DNA from: Botrytis cinerea B05.10 | Taxonomy: Eukaryota; Ascomycota; Leotiomycetes; Helotiales; Sclerotiniaceae | Length of the DNA: 64,000 bases | Reading direction: 5' to 3' | NCBI RefSeq assembly: GCF_000143535.2 | Contig: NC_037319.1 | Location: 1,860,001 to 1,924,000 of the forward strand | In this document: positions 35,564 to 47,031 of the stretch, piece after piece | How the letters are laid out: each line of letters opens with the position of its first letter | How positions within the stretch are numbered: the first letter of the stretch is position 1 | The notes under the pieces: model-generated | Told to the model about the DNA's origin: nothing | Database searches by the model: none | Seen by the model: only the letters and a program-made list of their open reading frames with translations | Translations under genes and position numbers: made by a program

Positions 35564-36787
35564 ATGGCGAATGCTATTGGACTCGCCGTTAGAGGGCTTA
35601 CTATGATACCTCTCCTCGATGAAGCATTTCCAAACAAGATTGCCAAGACCACGGTGGTCCGCATTAGTGTAGAGACATCTACATCAGAAGAAACACAAGA
35701 CAAGATAGCTTATAGGGAAATATTCCTGGGATTCAACTATTCGATGTTGCAGGACGATTGGTATCGGATATGGAAGGTAGCAGCAAAAATAATATTGCTG
35801 ACGGCAGCTGGGAAGATATCAAGCTTCCAGCCAGTGATGATTTGGGAGGTAGACAAGCTCAGTATATATCTGCTGTATCTGGAGGCAATGATGCTATCTG
35901 TATCTCTTATATTACTGTTACTTGGCCAGATAGCCTGAAGGAATCTTGGATGGGTGACTGGGGATATTTATGTGGTGGACCATGGTACCCGGCTCATACA
36001 ATCTCTAATGTTCAAGGTGACTATAAGCCAGAATTTACGTGAATTGACAGTGATGGGAGCAATGGAATCGGCATCAAGGGGCTAGGAATTCACATCACAG
36101 ACTTTATACCAACAAAGGCACATCTTGATGCATATCAAAACGACACTTTCCTCGTCTGTGATAACAAACCTCGCTTTTGAATGTACGTTGATATCGATAC
36201 GGATATGTTTTTACCATATTTCGATCCTATTCTTAAATTCAAGCAAAAGAATCTCCTTGATGTTGATAGGTTATTAGTCGTGGGCGTTGACGGTAGTAGA
36301 CTAAATTGCAACCCCCCACCACCAGTTTCTTCTCCAGTACTGGAGGAACGAAGAAGCGAAAACAGTTCCGTTCATCGTGGATACCCAATTATCTGCTACA
36401 TATTCAAGGACGAAAATGGCAAATAGTTCAAAAATAATCAACAATACCAGCACCACTTTTACTGGTCTTCGTTCGCACTCGTTTGTAGGCAGATTGATCA
36501 CGAGCAATCACACTAGCCACAGTGCCAACTAAAGTTGCGCTAGTGATACTTCTGTTGGTCCAGACTTCGTTTCATATCAAGAAGGAGTATACTGTAACAT
36601 GGAGAACATGCAAACTTATCAACTTTGTCTCCTCAATCTCAGCAATTCTACAATTGTCGAGATTTTCTTTGATCTTAAGATTAGGGTTTTGATGGATCAC
36701 AAACTTATTAATGCTCGAGATAAGTCTCTTCCCGACAAAGAGTATCATACCGTCGAGAGCTGGTATCCGAGTGTCAGCATTACATAA
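35564..36787 (+). pseudogene. Multiply interrupted gene of an uncharacterised filamentous-fungal family
   Basis: Successive pieces read like one protein: MANAIGLAVRGLTMIPLLDE, then after a frame change near 35755 GSWEDIKLPASDDLGGRQAQ, ICISYITVTWPDSLKESWMG and CGGPWYPAHTISNV. In the same frame follow an in-frame TGA (36040-36042), IDSDGSNGIGIKGLGIHITD, another TGA (36178-36180) and YVDIDTDMFLPYFDPILKFK. A further piece (GPDFVSYQEGVYCNMENMQT, DKEYHTVESWYPSV) ends at 36787. I have a general memory of a large fungal family with this order of blocks but no function for it. The two TGA stops could come from TGG or CGA by single transitions. Confidence 0.6.
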
Positions 36788-38903
36788 GATACTTTGAGGA
36801 AAGATACTTTGAGGAAAGTTTGTGCTTGGACCTAGGTTACTGTTTTCTTTTCTGATTTTATGCCGTGGCGTTTTTCATATATCTGTGCAGCAAACAACAG
36901 GAACAAACTATGGAGGAGCGTATGTTTTGGACAAAAATTTCGAATAAAAAAGCACTAAAGATACCTAGGTAGTTCAATTCTAATTTGAACAATGAGTCTT
37001 CAATGCACTACTTTGATATCAACAACGTACCCTCATTATTCGAATATGGTTTAGAGAGAAAGGATCGATTGTTCATAGTTGATCTGAAGAAATGATCTCA
37101 TTCTTCTTAACAAATCCAAAGAATGAGTCCCCAATGTTCAAATTTGATTCATGAAATAAGAACCCAATGTACACATTTGACTTGAACCACACCAATTAAT
37201 TCAAAATTATGTGAAAAATGAGATCTGAATATCTCAAACACGCATCGCAAGATGTAAAATATATTAGAGCCATCTTCGCAAAATCTAATTTATGTCCACT
37301 TTCACAAAAGTATTAAAATTTTTTCTCTTTACTTTTCTTTATTCCCATTTTATACCGGTCGTTTTGGTAAAACAAAAAACCCCCCTCCTACTATTACATA
37401 ACTACTCTGTAATAAAGTTCTGCACAACTCATTAATAAAGGGATCATTCCTATTGTCAATCCACAATAGCATTAACACACTACCTAAGCTTTGAGATATA
37501 CGCAAAGTTATGAAGATATCAAACTCGTCACTTTCAGGAAGGAATCTTCTACATCCAGGCACCAAAGTTACAATCTTCTCGTATTCATTGATCTGATCAA
37601 GACTTCCGAGATCGCTAAAGCTATACCCCAAAGTCAGTTGAACAATTTATCGTCTCAACGGAAATATGTTGACGAGACAATAGATACATTCGAACCAACC
37701 AATCACTTATTCTTACAATCAACGATCAACGATCAAAAATACCAGAATCTGCTTCCTCGACTCCAGCCGTTGCTACCACTGGATCTGGTACATTATTCTA
37801 AACAATCTAATAGACTCTCAACAACCGTGGCGGTAATCGAGAGTGCATTGTTATATGAGTTTTCAGTCCAAAGAGGGGTAGAAATGGCGGATCACGGGGC
37901 AGGACATGATATAGATAGCTAAACATTCTCGGAAAGCAACAGATAATGGATGAAGTTGATAATTTTTGTGGCTTTAGTCAATCAGGAATAAGATTTCCAA
38001 AGATCTCAGGAAATTTATAGTGTGGATAGATTTAATGACAATATTAATTTCCACATGAAGGGACGAACTTAACAAGAAATGCAAAAAAAATCTTCCTCGA
38101 CTGTAACTAAATGATCCTTGATCTATCTCATCTAATAAAAAACTACAATCCATACAAGACCCTCTTTCATCTTTTTGTAACACAACAAATTTGCAATCAA
38201 TAACCCCATCTCCCAATAAATGACCAATCAATCTTCCAACCCAAGTGCCAAATCATGCAATCCCCCCCTCAAAAAAAAAGAATCCATTAAGAATAGAAAA
38301 CAATCAATCAACACAAAAATCCCACAATTCATCTTATCACATTATTCTACTTCCGAGAGAGACCATGCTAATCGACATCATAATTTTTCCCGAGTAGTTT
38401 TATTAGCCGAGGCCCCTTTTTCATCTATCTATCCACACATTCAACTCCACTTTTTTTTCAAGTTCTTCCCCTCCCACCCCCCTCCCTCAAAAAAGATAAG
38501 AATACCAAGAAGAGAATCCAAAAAATCCTATACACATAGTTTCATCAATTTTCTGATTTAAAAAACTAATCAATCATGATTCATTGTGATTTGCTGGATG
38601 ATACATTATATTAATTTGACAAATAGTATTTGAATTTTCTTTCAAAACCCGTCTAGCATTCAACTACTCCTCCGACAGAAGCAAGAATTTAAGATATGAA
38701 GAATAACTGATTGATCCCTTATAACCCCAGAAAAGAAATAATAAGCACTTCTTCGTACAACTCATACAATACTACACTACACTACAATCCAACAATCCAA
38801 CAATCCCGATACTCAGCCTAGCTAACCACATTTCACACCTCTCAAGTCCCAAGTTTCAACAATTTTTACATTTATATTTATTATACACACATCCCTATGT
38901 ATT
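36788..38903. other. AT-rich spacer before the minisatellite
   Basis: A 143-codon frame at 37491-37922 and others occur, but none carries protein-family features or a plausible gene context. No gene is supported. Confidence 0.45.
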
Positions 38904-39143
38904 TAATATCTAATATCTAATATCTAATATCTAATATCTAATATCTAATATCTAAACTCTAATATCTAATATCTAATATCTAATATCTAATATCTAATAT
39001 CTAATATCTAATATCTAATATCTAATCTAATATCTAATATCTAATATCTAATATCTAATATCTAATATCTAATATCTAATATCTAATATCTAATATCTAA
39101 TATCTAATATCTAATATCTAATATCTAATATCTAAACTCTAAT
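38904..39143. repeat. TAATATC 7-bp minisatellite
   Basis: About 33 tandem copies of TAATATC over roughly 240 bp. Variant units include AAACTC near 38952 and again near 39135, and one shortened unit near 39023. The array is otherwise nearly perfect. It does not match the TTAGGG telomere repeat. Confidence 0.95.
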
Positions 39144-39597
39144 TCCTCCCCCTCACAATCTACACACCCAGTCGCAATCCCCGCACCCCCTCGCAATTCT
39201 CCAACTTCCAATTATCCAATTATCAATTCTCTCTTTGCAAAGTCTAATTTCCACAATAAACAAGCCACTCGCTATTACTATTTCATAATTAAACTCCATA
39301 TAATCATTATCAGAATAATCACATATCACATCACTATCATCGTTACTATTAAATCATCATCGTCATATCATTACACAAACCATCTACATCTACATCTACA
39401 TCCACATCCCCAACTATCATTCTAAAATCCCAAATATACACATATCACCCACCCACCAGAAAATCAAGCATGAGAATCTCTCTCTCATCCCATACACTCC
39501 CTAATACACCACAATTATCACAAGCTATACAGAAAAATATCCTAAATATTATTGAGGAAGAAGTCGTTTGATCCTTGAATGGATAGGCCAAAGCCGT

Positions 39598-39817
39598 TAT
39601 TGGTACGAGAAGGATACGGAAGACGTAGCACCCACGAATTGCGTAGGTCCTGTATATCTAATTGTGTTCTATCTAAAGAGCTAGCTACGTATTGAAAGTA
39701 GTAAGCCTTATAAGGGCTTACAGAAAGAGCTAGTCTCTTTCGCATTCGCTTAGGGCTTTATTACAGTTTCTGTATTACAGTGGTAATTGAATTGAAGTCA
39801 TTCACTTCGTTCACACA
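39598..39817 (+). repeat. Solo-LTR-like repeat, copy C, with GCCGT target duplication
   Basis: A 220-bp copy starting TATTGGTACGAGAAGGATAC and ending TTCGTTCACACA. It is flanked by the perfect 5-bp duplication GCCGT (39593-39597 and 39818-39822). The first bases are TATT where copy B and reversed copy D have TGTT, so one end base has mutated. No internal element sequence follows the 3' end. Confidence 0.88.
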
Positions 39818-40358
39818 GCCGTCAATGCCATATATATATCGAAACATACTGATTTATAAGTCAATGTCACGATATGGTTACAAAGCCAGAGCGCCCAAAC
39901 TGAACAACTCCTTATGTACTCGCTTGCCATCTTATTACCTTGTCTTCAAATCCATTCATCCAAATCACATATTGCAAAGCAAAAGATGTAAAAATGTTTG
40001 ATGTGCAATTGAATAAAAAGCTATAGGTAACGCCATGTGGATACATATCCATGCCAACGCCTATGCTAATGACGCTTTGTTCCCAGAAATGGCTCAAATT
40101 CCGAGATGCCATTCCCCATCCATACCTTCAGCATTTCTTGACTGTAATTGCAATATAGCAATTCCGTATACCTTTACAGAAAGATAATGAGCTTGAAATT
40201 CTTTCCTTGAATCTCGGTCGTACGTTCGAATCGCAAAGGTATTATGCTTCATTTGATCGAAAAATTGTGCGCCCATCATATTCCTTTTAATTTGCCCATT
40301 CATTCATTCATTCATTCATCCAACCACCATTCATTGTATGTCGAAGATCATTCATGAG

Positions 40359-41227
40359 TCATGGTTCTCCGAGAAGTCTTGCGGTGATATCACCCATGTA
40401 AGCCTCCTCTAATTCGTAGTCCTCCCCGCCATGGCGATCGATATGAACGAAGTTGAATGCGTCGACTACCTTTTCGATATCAAACCCCATGGAAACGAAA
40501 CGATCGACTAGAGCCTTGTTGTATCCTTGATACCTGTTGTAATTTCTTGTTAGTCTGCCATCTACTATAAACATACAAGGGAAAACAATTAAAAGAAAAC
40601 TGGCGTACTTCAACATCTCCTGTCGCGCCTTCTCCTCCTGTGATTGATGTTTGACCGGTGGAAGATATGAAGGGCTTGAAGCGGCAGCCTGAGACCATTT
40701 TGTGACCCTGGGGGCACCGGCATAATGAATTGCCCAGTCGCGTGCCTTCTCTCGAAATTCCTTGGGATGGTTGATCAACATAGTGGCTACCTCGGCATCT
40801 TGAGGATCCTTCGGCTCGGGTTCGCTGAGGAGAGATTGAAGGGAAAGGAGAGCGGACTTGATGGTTAGAACCGGAGACCAGGCTGAGGACAAGGTATCAA
40901 GACAGATGGCACCCTGTTCAATCGTTAATATTGAATCCCACTTCCTAAAGGGTCAAAACCTACAGTCTGACTGCTGACATTTGGATGCCAGACCTTGGTC
41001 GAGAAATTCATGTGTGGAGGTTTGAATGGATATTCATTGGGAATCTTGATATCGACAAGGTATGTGCCTCCTTCGTAGGGTGTGTCTGGCGGGCCTGGAA
41101 AAGAACCTCGAAGGCTGGTCAGATCGCTATCATTACCATCTCTTGCCTGACAAAATATTTGAGCGCCAGGATCGTTTGCGATATCGTTCAACTCTTTGGC
41201 GATACGACGCATTCTATTAGAAGACAT
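40359..41227 (-). CDS. Ubiquitin-conjugating enzyme E2 with UBA domain (Ubc1/E2-25K class)
   Basis: Class II E2 that carries ubiquitin on a Cys and extends chains, with a C-terminal UBA that binds ubiquitin. Exons 40964-41227, 40609-40913 and 40359-40533 (introns 40914-40963 and 40534-40608) give 247 aa. The start is the ATG at 41227 (MSSNRMRRIAKELNDIANDP). Visible features are FPGPPDTPYEGGTYLVDIKI, the HPN motif (VWHPNVSSQTGAICLDTL), and the active-site Cys in AICLDT, made by the first splice. The UBA helix VDRFVSMGFDIEKVVDAFNF lies near residue 205-225 in the last exon. It sits about 1.2 kb from proteasome subunit Rpt2, divergently arranged. Confidence 0.93.
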
Positions 41228-42449
41228 TTTTGTGCAGTAAAATGGATGTTGATGATGTTGATGTTGATAAGAGTTCGAGGTTTTATGGTCGAGTTTCGAG
41301 GTCAAGATTGACTTTTGTGATCGGGTTCGAGGATACGTGATGTCTTATCCGACTCGAAAATTTCGCAACTGCTCTGTGTAGGCAATTCTCGGATTCTTTG
41401 GCTAGTGAATATCAATCGAGAATGAGGTGGTGAATTCGCTTTTACTCTCAAACTATTTCAAGTCAGATTAAGAAGATCGTTCGAAGGTCGTAGTGTGTAG
41501 AATACGCTGAATAATAAGGACTAAGAAAGAGTGGCTTTCAAGACAAGGCACATACCAATAAAGCCTTGTGGAAGCAGTGGTGTATTCATGTAACCCAAGA
41601 AAGTTACCAATACTCGCACTTCATAGATGCTTGCGGATCTAAATTTGGCGGGGTTATTGATAAAATAGTGTGCTGAGTGGATAGCCGTCCCACTTTCTAC
41701 CTAGCAGTCACCGTCAATTGAATATTGAATGTCTCGCCGCCCGTAACCTCTCGTACCATACGGGATGCTGGATGCTGGATGCGGGATACGGGATCACAAC
41801 TGGTGAGACTGGACTGCAGAGAATGGTGTGTCAAAGAAATGTCATGAATAGAGGCCAAGAGATGACGAGCCCTTATGTCCAGCTTTATGCCCAACGGTTG
41901 CCCAGCATATGCTGTGTAGATTGGAGATATGTTTGTTGATGTGACTGTATATGTTTTGGTCAATGAGAAGGGTGGTATATCTCGTACAATGGATTGACAT
42001 ATGGAGGGGGGAATCATGGCATCCGACCAGGCCAATACATCCATCCCATCCCGACTTTCGGGCACCACTCGAATTCACTACTGCTACCAAAAATAGACTA
42101 AAAAGTTGGTGCCTGATACATTGAGTGTGTGAGGCGAGAAGGCTTAGTAAGGCATGTAAGGCTACCACGGCGACCTACTCGTTTCTAAGGCATCGATGAC
42201 TTATCACATCGCCCAGGTGGTCCAAGCCAAGCTAGCTTCTCATTCATTCGCGTCGTTCTTGTCGCCTTGTTGCATCGTTGTAGAAGGCTAAAAGAGCATC
42301 CAAGCTGTTGCTATCTATTACAACCAAAATAAACCACCTTTCTCAACTTCAAACTCCACAACCGCATCCGAATATATCCTATCAAGAATCCCGACCATTC
42401 GAATTCCTACATCGTCTTACTGAAAGCTTCTTGACCTACCAAGAACAAG
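41228..42449. other. Divergent intergenic region between the E2 and Rpt2 genes
   Basis: A 1.2-kb spacer holding both upstream regions. A GATGCTG/GATGCGG/GATACGG short repeat occurs near 41764-41790. I found no exact Rpn4-type PACE motif (GGTGGCAAA). Short frames are not supported as genes. Confidence 0.45.
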
Positions 42450-44018
42450 ATGGTAAGCTTCTCACCCATGGTTTATGAGCGGCAATATTAATATCGTCTC
42501 AAAGGGTCAACAACCATCCGGCCTTGGTGGTAATCAGCCAGGTGGAGATGGAAAAGATGACAAGTCTAAGAAGGTATGCACACGCATTCGTCATCGTGAT
42601 AGAAAAATGGACGATGGACTGATTGCCCAACAATAGAAGGATAAGCCAAAGTACGAGCCACCACCAAGACCAACAACTAGAATCGGTCGCAAGAAGCGTA
42701 AGGCTGCAGGACCAAATGCCTCCGCAAAGCTACCAGCCGTCTATCCGACATCCCGATGCAAACTCCGATATCTTCGAATGCAACGGATTCACGATCATTT
42801 GCTCCTCGAAGAAGAATATGTTGAGAACCAGGAACGTCTGAGAAAGGCCAAGGCTGCAAAGGAAGGGACAGCAGCACCCGCTAATGCTGGAGGTGACGCA
42901 GATGCCGCTGACAGAAACGCCGATGAGAGAGGTCGTGTTGATGATATGCGTGGTAGTCCAATGGGTGTTGGAACTTTGGAGGAAATGATTGATGATGATC
43001 ATGCTATCGTTTCGAGTACCACCGGACCGGAATACTACGTCTCCATCATGTCTTTTGTCGACAAAGATCTCTTGGAGCCAGGTGCGAGTGTATTGCTGCA
43101 TCACAAATCCGTTTCGATTGTTGGTGTTCTTACCGACGACACGGATCCTTTGGTTTCAGTGATGAAGCTTGACAAAGCTCCAACGGAATCTTACGCAGAT
43201 ATTGGTGGTCTCGAGTCGCAGATTCAAGAAGTGCGAGAATCAGTCGAGCTACCATTATTACATCCTGAATTATATGAGGAGATGGGTATCAAGCCCCCCA
43301 AGGGTGTTATTCTTTATGGTGCGCCAGGTACCGGAAAGACTTTATTGGCAAAGGCGGTTGCAAATCAAACAAGTGCAACGTTCTTGCGAATTGTTGGTAG
43401 TGAGTTGATTCAGAAGTACTTGGGTGATGGACCTAGACTTGTTCGACAACTTTTCCAGGTATGCATATTTCCAATGTTTGTTCTGGGTAAGATGAATACT
43501 AATATTTTTAGGTTGCCGCCGAAAATGCACCATCCATCGTCTTCATTGATGAAATTGACGCCATCGGTACTAAACGTTACGAATCTACATCTGGTGGAGA
43601 ACGTGAAATTCAAAGAACTATGTTGGAGCTTCTTAATCAACTTGATGGTTTCGATGACCGTGGAGACGTTAAGGTTATCATGGCTACAAACAAGATTGAT
43701 ACTCTTGACCCTGCTCTCATTCGTCCAGGACGTATCGACCGAAAGATTCTTTTCGAGAATCCTGACCAACATACTAAACGCAAGATTTTCACTCTTCACA
43801 CATCTAAGATGTCCTTGAACGAAGATGTCGATTTGGAAGAATTCATTAACCAAAAGGATGATCTTTCCGGTGCTGATATCAAGGCGATCTGTTCTGAGGC
43901 TGGTTTGATGGCACTGAGAGAGCGTAGAATGCGTGTCCAAATGGCGGATTTCAGGGCTGCAAGGGAACGTGTCTTGAAGACAAAGAGTGAGGGCGAACCT
44001 GAGGGTTTGTACTTGTAG
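42450..44018 (+). CDS. rpt2: 26S proteasome regulatory ATPase subunit Rpt2
   Basis: AAA ATPase of the 19S base that unfolds substrates and opens the 20S gate. Exons 42450-42452 (only the ATG), 42505-42573, 42637-43458 and 43512-44018 give 466 aa. Walker A is GAPGTGKT, Walker B is IVFIDEID, and the arginine-finger region is [20 protein letters not shown]. The spliced N-terminus MGQQPSG has Gly at position 2, the N-myristoylation position known for yeast Rpt2, and the C-terminus ends LYL, a HbYX-type gate-opening motif. The family coiled-coil region ([20 protein letters not shown]) precedes the OB and AAA parts. Confidence 0.97.
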
Positions 44019-45159
44019 AGGAGAGATGGGTGCTGAGACGAGGGAGATGTAAGATGAGCTAGAGCGCCTGATCATTTTCGTAGCTCGTGTATTCCAGATA
44101 TCCCATGGTTAATGAATGCATTTAATGGCTCGACAAAAATTTGCCTCTTGATTTGTTCTGCCGTACAATATAGGGTTATATGCATGCCTATTCAACTTAT
44201 ATTGGTGATGGTATGATGTTACTTTTTTTTTTCTATATTTTCTATGCTATGAATCTAAATATTTATACAACTCGCCAACTTCCAGCCAAGTGGCTCAAAC
44301 ACTTAACATTCCAACCTTTATGCTTGCTTCACTTGATGAGAAGATCGAAAGTATGTGGAACTGGAAGATTGGAGATAAGCAGTAGGTACTAAAGCAGAAG
44401 TGCGCCCTCCCGACTGCCCTTATAACTGCAAACAGTTCCCAAATCCCTTTAATTATACACGTCCTTATTTTATTAGCAAGTTGCATTGGGCATTGGTGCT
44501 TTAATAGATCGTGCTGGAGATTTGAGAGAGGGGAATGATTGATTGCGTACTCGGTAAATTGCTTACTGGTTCGGAAAAGTAGGAGGTGATGATCTGTAAT
44601 GTTACTGATGATGCGGTCTTGGTGATGATGGATTTTTTTATTCTTTTATATTTTTTTTTTTTTTTTAAAAATCATATGGGATTTTGGATTACGGAAACGC
44701 GAGATTCGGATCTAATATTGTTGCTTGGTTTTGTTTCGTTTCGTTTATAGTTGATGGGACTGTATGTGTGATGATGTGGTTTATGTATATCTTTTGGGGC
44801 CCCAGATGTATAATGTACATAAGTTGTACTTCTCAAATGCCCGTGATTGAATGTGCTGCCATGGCAGTACTACTCTTGGTTTTGATATCCATAATGAGAC
44901 GATCAGAACACGGACAAAATGATGAACCTGAGTATCATTATTCACATTTTTCAATCGAGTCTACACTTACACACTGGGGTTCGATGATATTCTAATCCAA
45001 GATCCAGGCATTACGACACTGCGAATGCTTGTAAAACGACGTCACTTCAAAATACTGCTACTTATATTCATTCCAAGTAAGTTGCGAGCAGCTTTGCAGT
45101 CGCGTATAACTAATTCCTCGGATATACTAGTCTAATTGTTTAGAGTTTCAAAATGCCTG
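44019..45159. other. Intergenic region after Rpt2
   Basis: It contains the Rpt2 3' region and long T tracts near 44225 and 44650-44665. No gene is recognised. Confidence 0.45.
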
Positions 45160-46340
45160 CTTGTAACACATGTTGAGACCTTGATTGGAGGCTAGAAGCT
45201 GGGAAATTCAAATGAACGCAGCATGTCTCTCCTGATATGACTGTGGAATATCACTTTCATTTCGAATCATCTATGCTCGAGGATAGCGTCAGCTCAGGTT
45301 GTATAATTTGTCGCGTCATCATGAGAGGTTTACAGATAATGATGAAGAGTGTCTTGAAATTAGGTATTCCAGACTGATGTGAAGGAGATCTTGTATTCCA
45401 TCGTACATCCCGTTGGAGCTGCAGTTGAATTAACTAAAGATCGGCATGCCTGTTCGCTTCCAGTCTTATACGTTAGCTAAGGATCAGCCTCGGCATTGGC
45501 CAATAATGGACACCGTTTGCGAGGTGCTATCTGTTATATCAAGTCGAAGTTGTGTAGCCGTTATATATGGATAGATAGCCTTTGCTTTGTGCAGAACGAC
45601 TTTGATGATTGGGAGAAAGCTGTGCTCATGGCCGATATCTACTCCAATAGCTGTTTCAATATTGCAGCTACAGCAGCTAAGGATATCGCAGCGGGTTGTT
45701 TCAGCGATCGTAAAATCAAATATTTCTTCGGTGGCATCTCCATAAGCTCCTTTCAAATACCTCATGATGGTCACAATGTGTCAAAGGTCTTCGTTAGGCC
45801 ATCCTTTGAGCCAATCCACCACCGGCTTACTGCCATTGGAAAACAACGATACATTCACCCGGTTGCTTCTTGCACCGATGCGCTTCTACTTTTGACCAGA
45901 GCCTGGGTTTACCAAGAACGAATGCTTGCCTCTCGTACACTAGATTTTCACCCATCCGAGATGATACTGGACCGCAAGCGTGGTCTTTTCTGCAAATGCG
46001 CGGGCCTCGAGAAAGTATATCCAATATTAGAATCGAACATAAATCAAGACACATTTCCATATCGGAAAGTGCAGTATTGGATTGATGGCTCAAAATAGTG
46101 GGTGAATATTCCACGCTGGCTCTAACTAAGCATGATGATCGAGCAATTGCTATCCTGGGCGTAGCAAACGTATTTCAAAGGCGACTCAAGAGCAAATATC
46201 TAGCAGGCTTATGGGAGACAGATCTTGCTAGCGCTTTGGTGTGAGACTTTAGTCTTCAATCTGAGAGAATCGTATATCGATTTGACAGGCCTACAGCACC
46301 GGTACCAAGCTGGTCTTGGATATCACTTATTAGGTTTCCA
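45160..46340 (+). pseudogene. HET-domain (heterokaryon incompatibility type) pseudogene
   Basis: HET-domain proteins trigger cell death on non-self fusion (family knowledge). The remnant keeps SVSSGCIICRVIMRGLQ (about 45285), then the HET core YIWIDSLCFVQNDFDDWEKA, MADIYSNSCFNIAATAAKD, LLLLTRAWVYQERMLASRTL and RKRGLFCKCAG. A stop at 46096-46098 ends that frame, but a frame shifted by one base continues with GEYSTLALTKHDDRAIAILG and LAGLWETDLASALV, stops at TGA near 46240, and the SWSW block (RPTAPVPSWSW) follows near 46290. Frame changes plus stops and no proper start make it non-functional. Confidence 0.8.
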
Positions 46341-47031
46341 GTAGGGCCAATCGACAATCATCATCGTCGTGAATGATGTTGGCATTAGCGCAGTCAGTGT
46401 ATATGCTATATTAATTAACATAGGTGTAGAAACCATCGTCTTCCTCGCATTCCAGGTAACAAACTCCGTTATGAAGGCATCAATGCCGAATATGGAGAAC
46501 ATGCGAATTGGCTGTTTCCAGATTGGATGCGAGTCAATTCCAAAACTGGGGAAATGTGGTTCAACATTGTGCCGCTTACTGCTTACATAACGCCAAGGCG
46601 CCGATTGTGGAAAAAGCGGGAGAAAATCACGTGGATGCCTGGAGCTGCCTAAAATCACGAGACGAAGAGTGACTTTCGTGTAGCAACGCGAGTTTCGTAA
46701 CTTTCGAACCTTGTGTGTATGTGTGTGGCGTGTGGAATCTATAAGGAGAAGGAAAATCCTCGTTTTTGTCTTCACATCTTCATCTCAATTTCAATCTTAT
46801 TGTACGAAATACCTTGAATACAATTATCGAAGGATCTGGTGGATTCTTGTCCTAAAGCTACTTAGTTGGTGTCTGTACGTAGATGCCATTGTCAGCGTTT
46901 TCTCTTGACTTTTAATGAAAATTTGGTTCAAACTATTCCTTTATATATCTGTCTTCCCATCAGCAAAACTTCAAATACATATTCCCTCTACTCTCTCAGT
47001 ATCCGAAATAGTGTCTCCATACCAAACCATC
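46341..47031. other. Spacer between the HET remnant and the ankyrin gene
   Basis: Upstream region of the ankyrin-repeat gene; it has a GTGTGTATGTGTGTGGCGTGTG stretch near 46710. An in-frame upward extension of the ankyrin frame to an ATG at 46915 exists but looks like leader sequence. No separate gene is seen. Confidence 0.4.

Noticed and set aside
38904..39143. Internal telomere tract
   Set aside because: The unit is TAATATC, not TTAGGG/CCCTAA, and it lies between ordinary loci.
31205..39817. Repeats A-C read as MITEs or as a CRISPR-like array
   Set aside because: They lack terminal inverted repeats, are far apart and unequal, and two have LTR-type 5-bp target duplications; a fungal nuclear window would not carry CRISPR.
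40195..40240. CGTTCGAATCG motif suggesting a tRNA
   Set aside because: Flanks do not fold into a cloverleaf.
44684..44995. 103-codon hydrophobic plus-strand frame after Rpt2
   Set aside because: T-rich 3' flanking sequence reading as hydrophobic residues; no homologous features.
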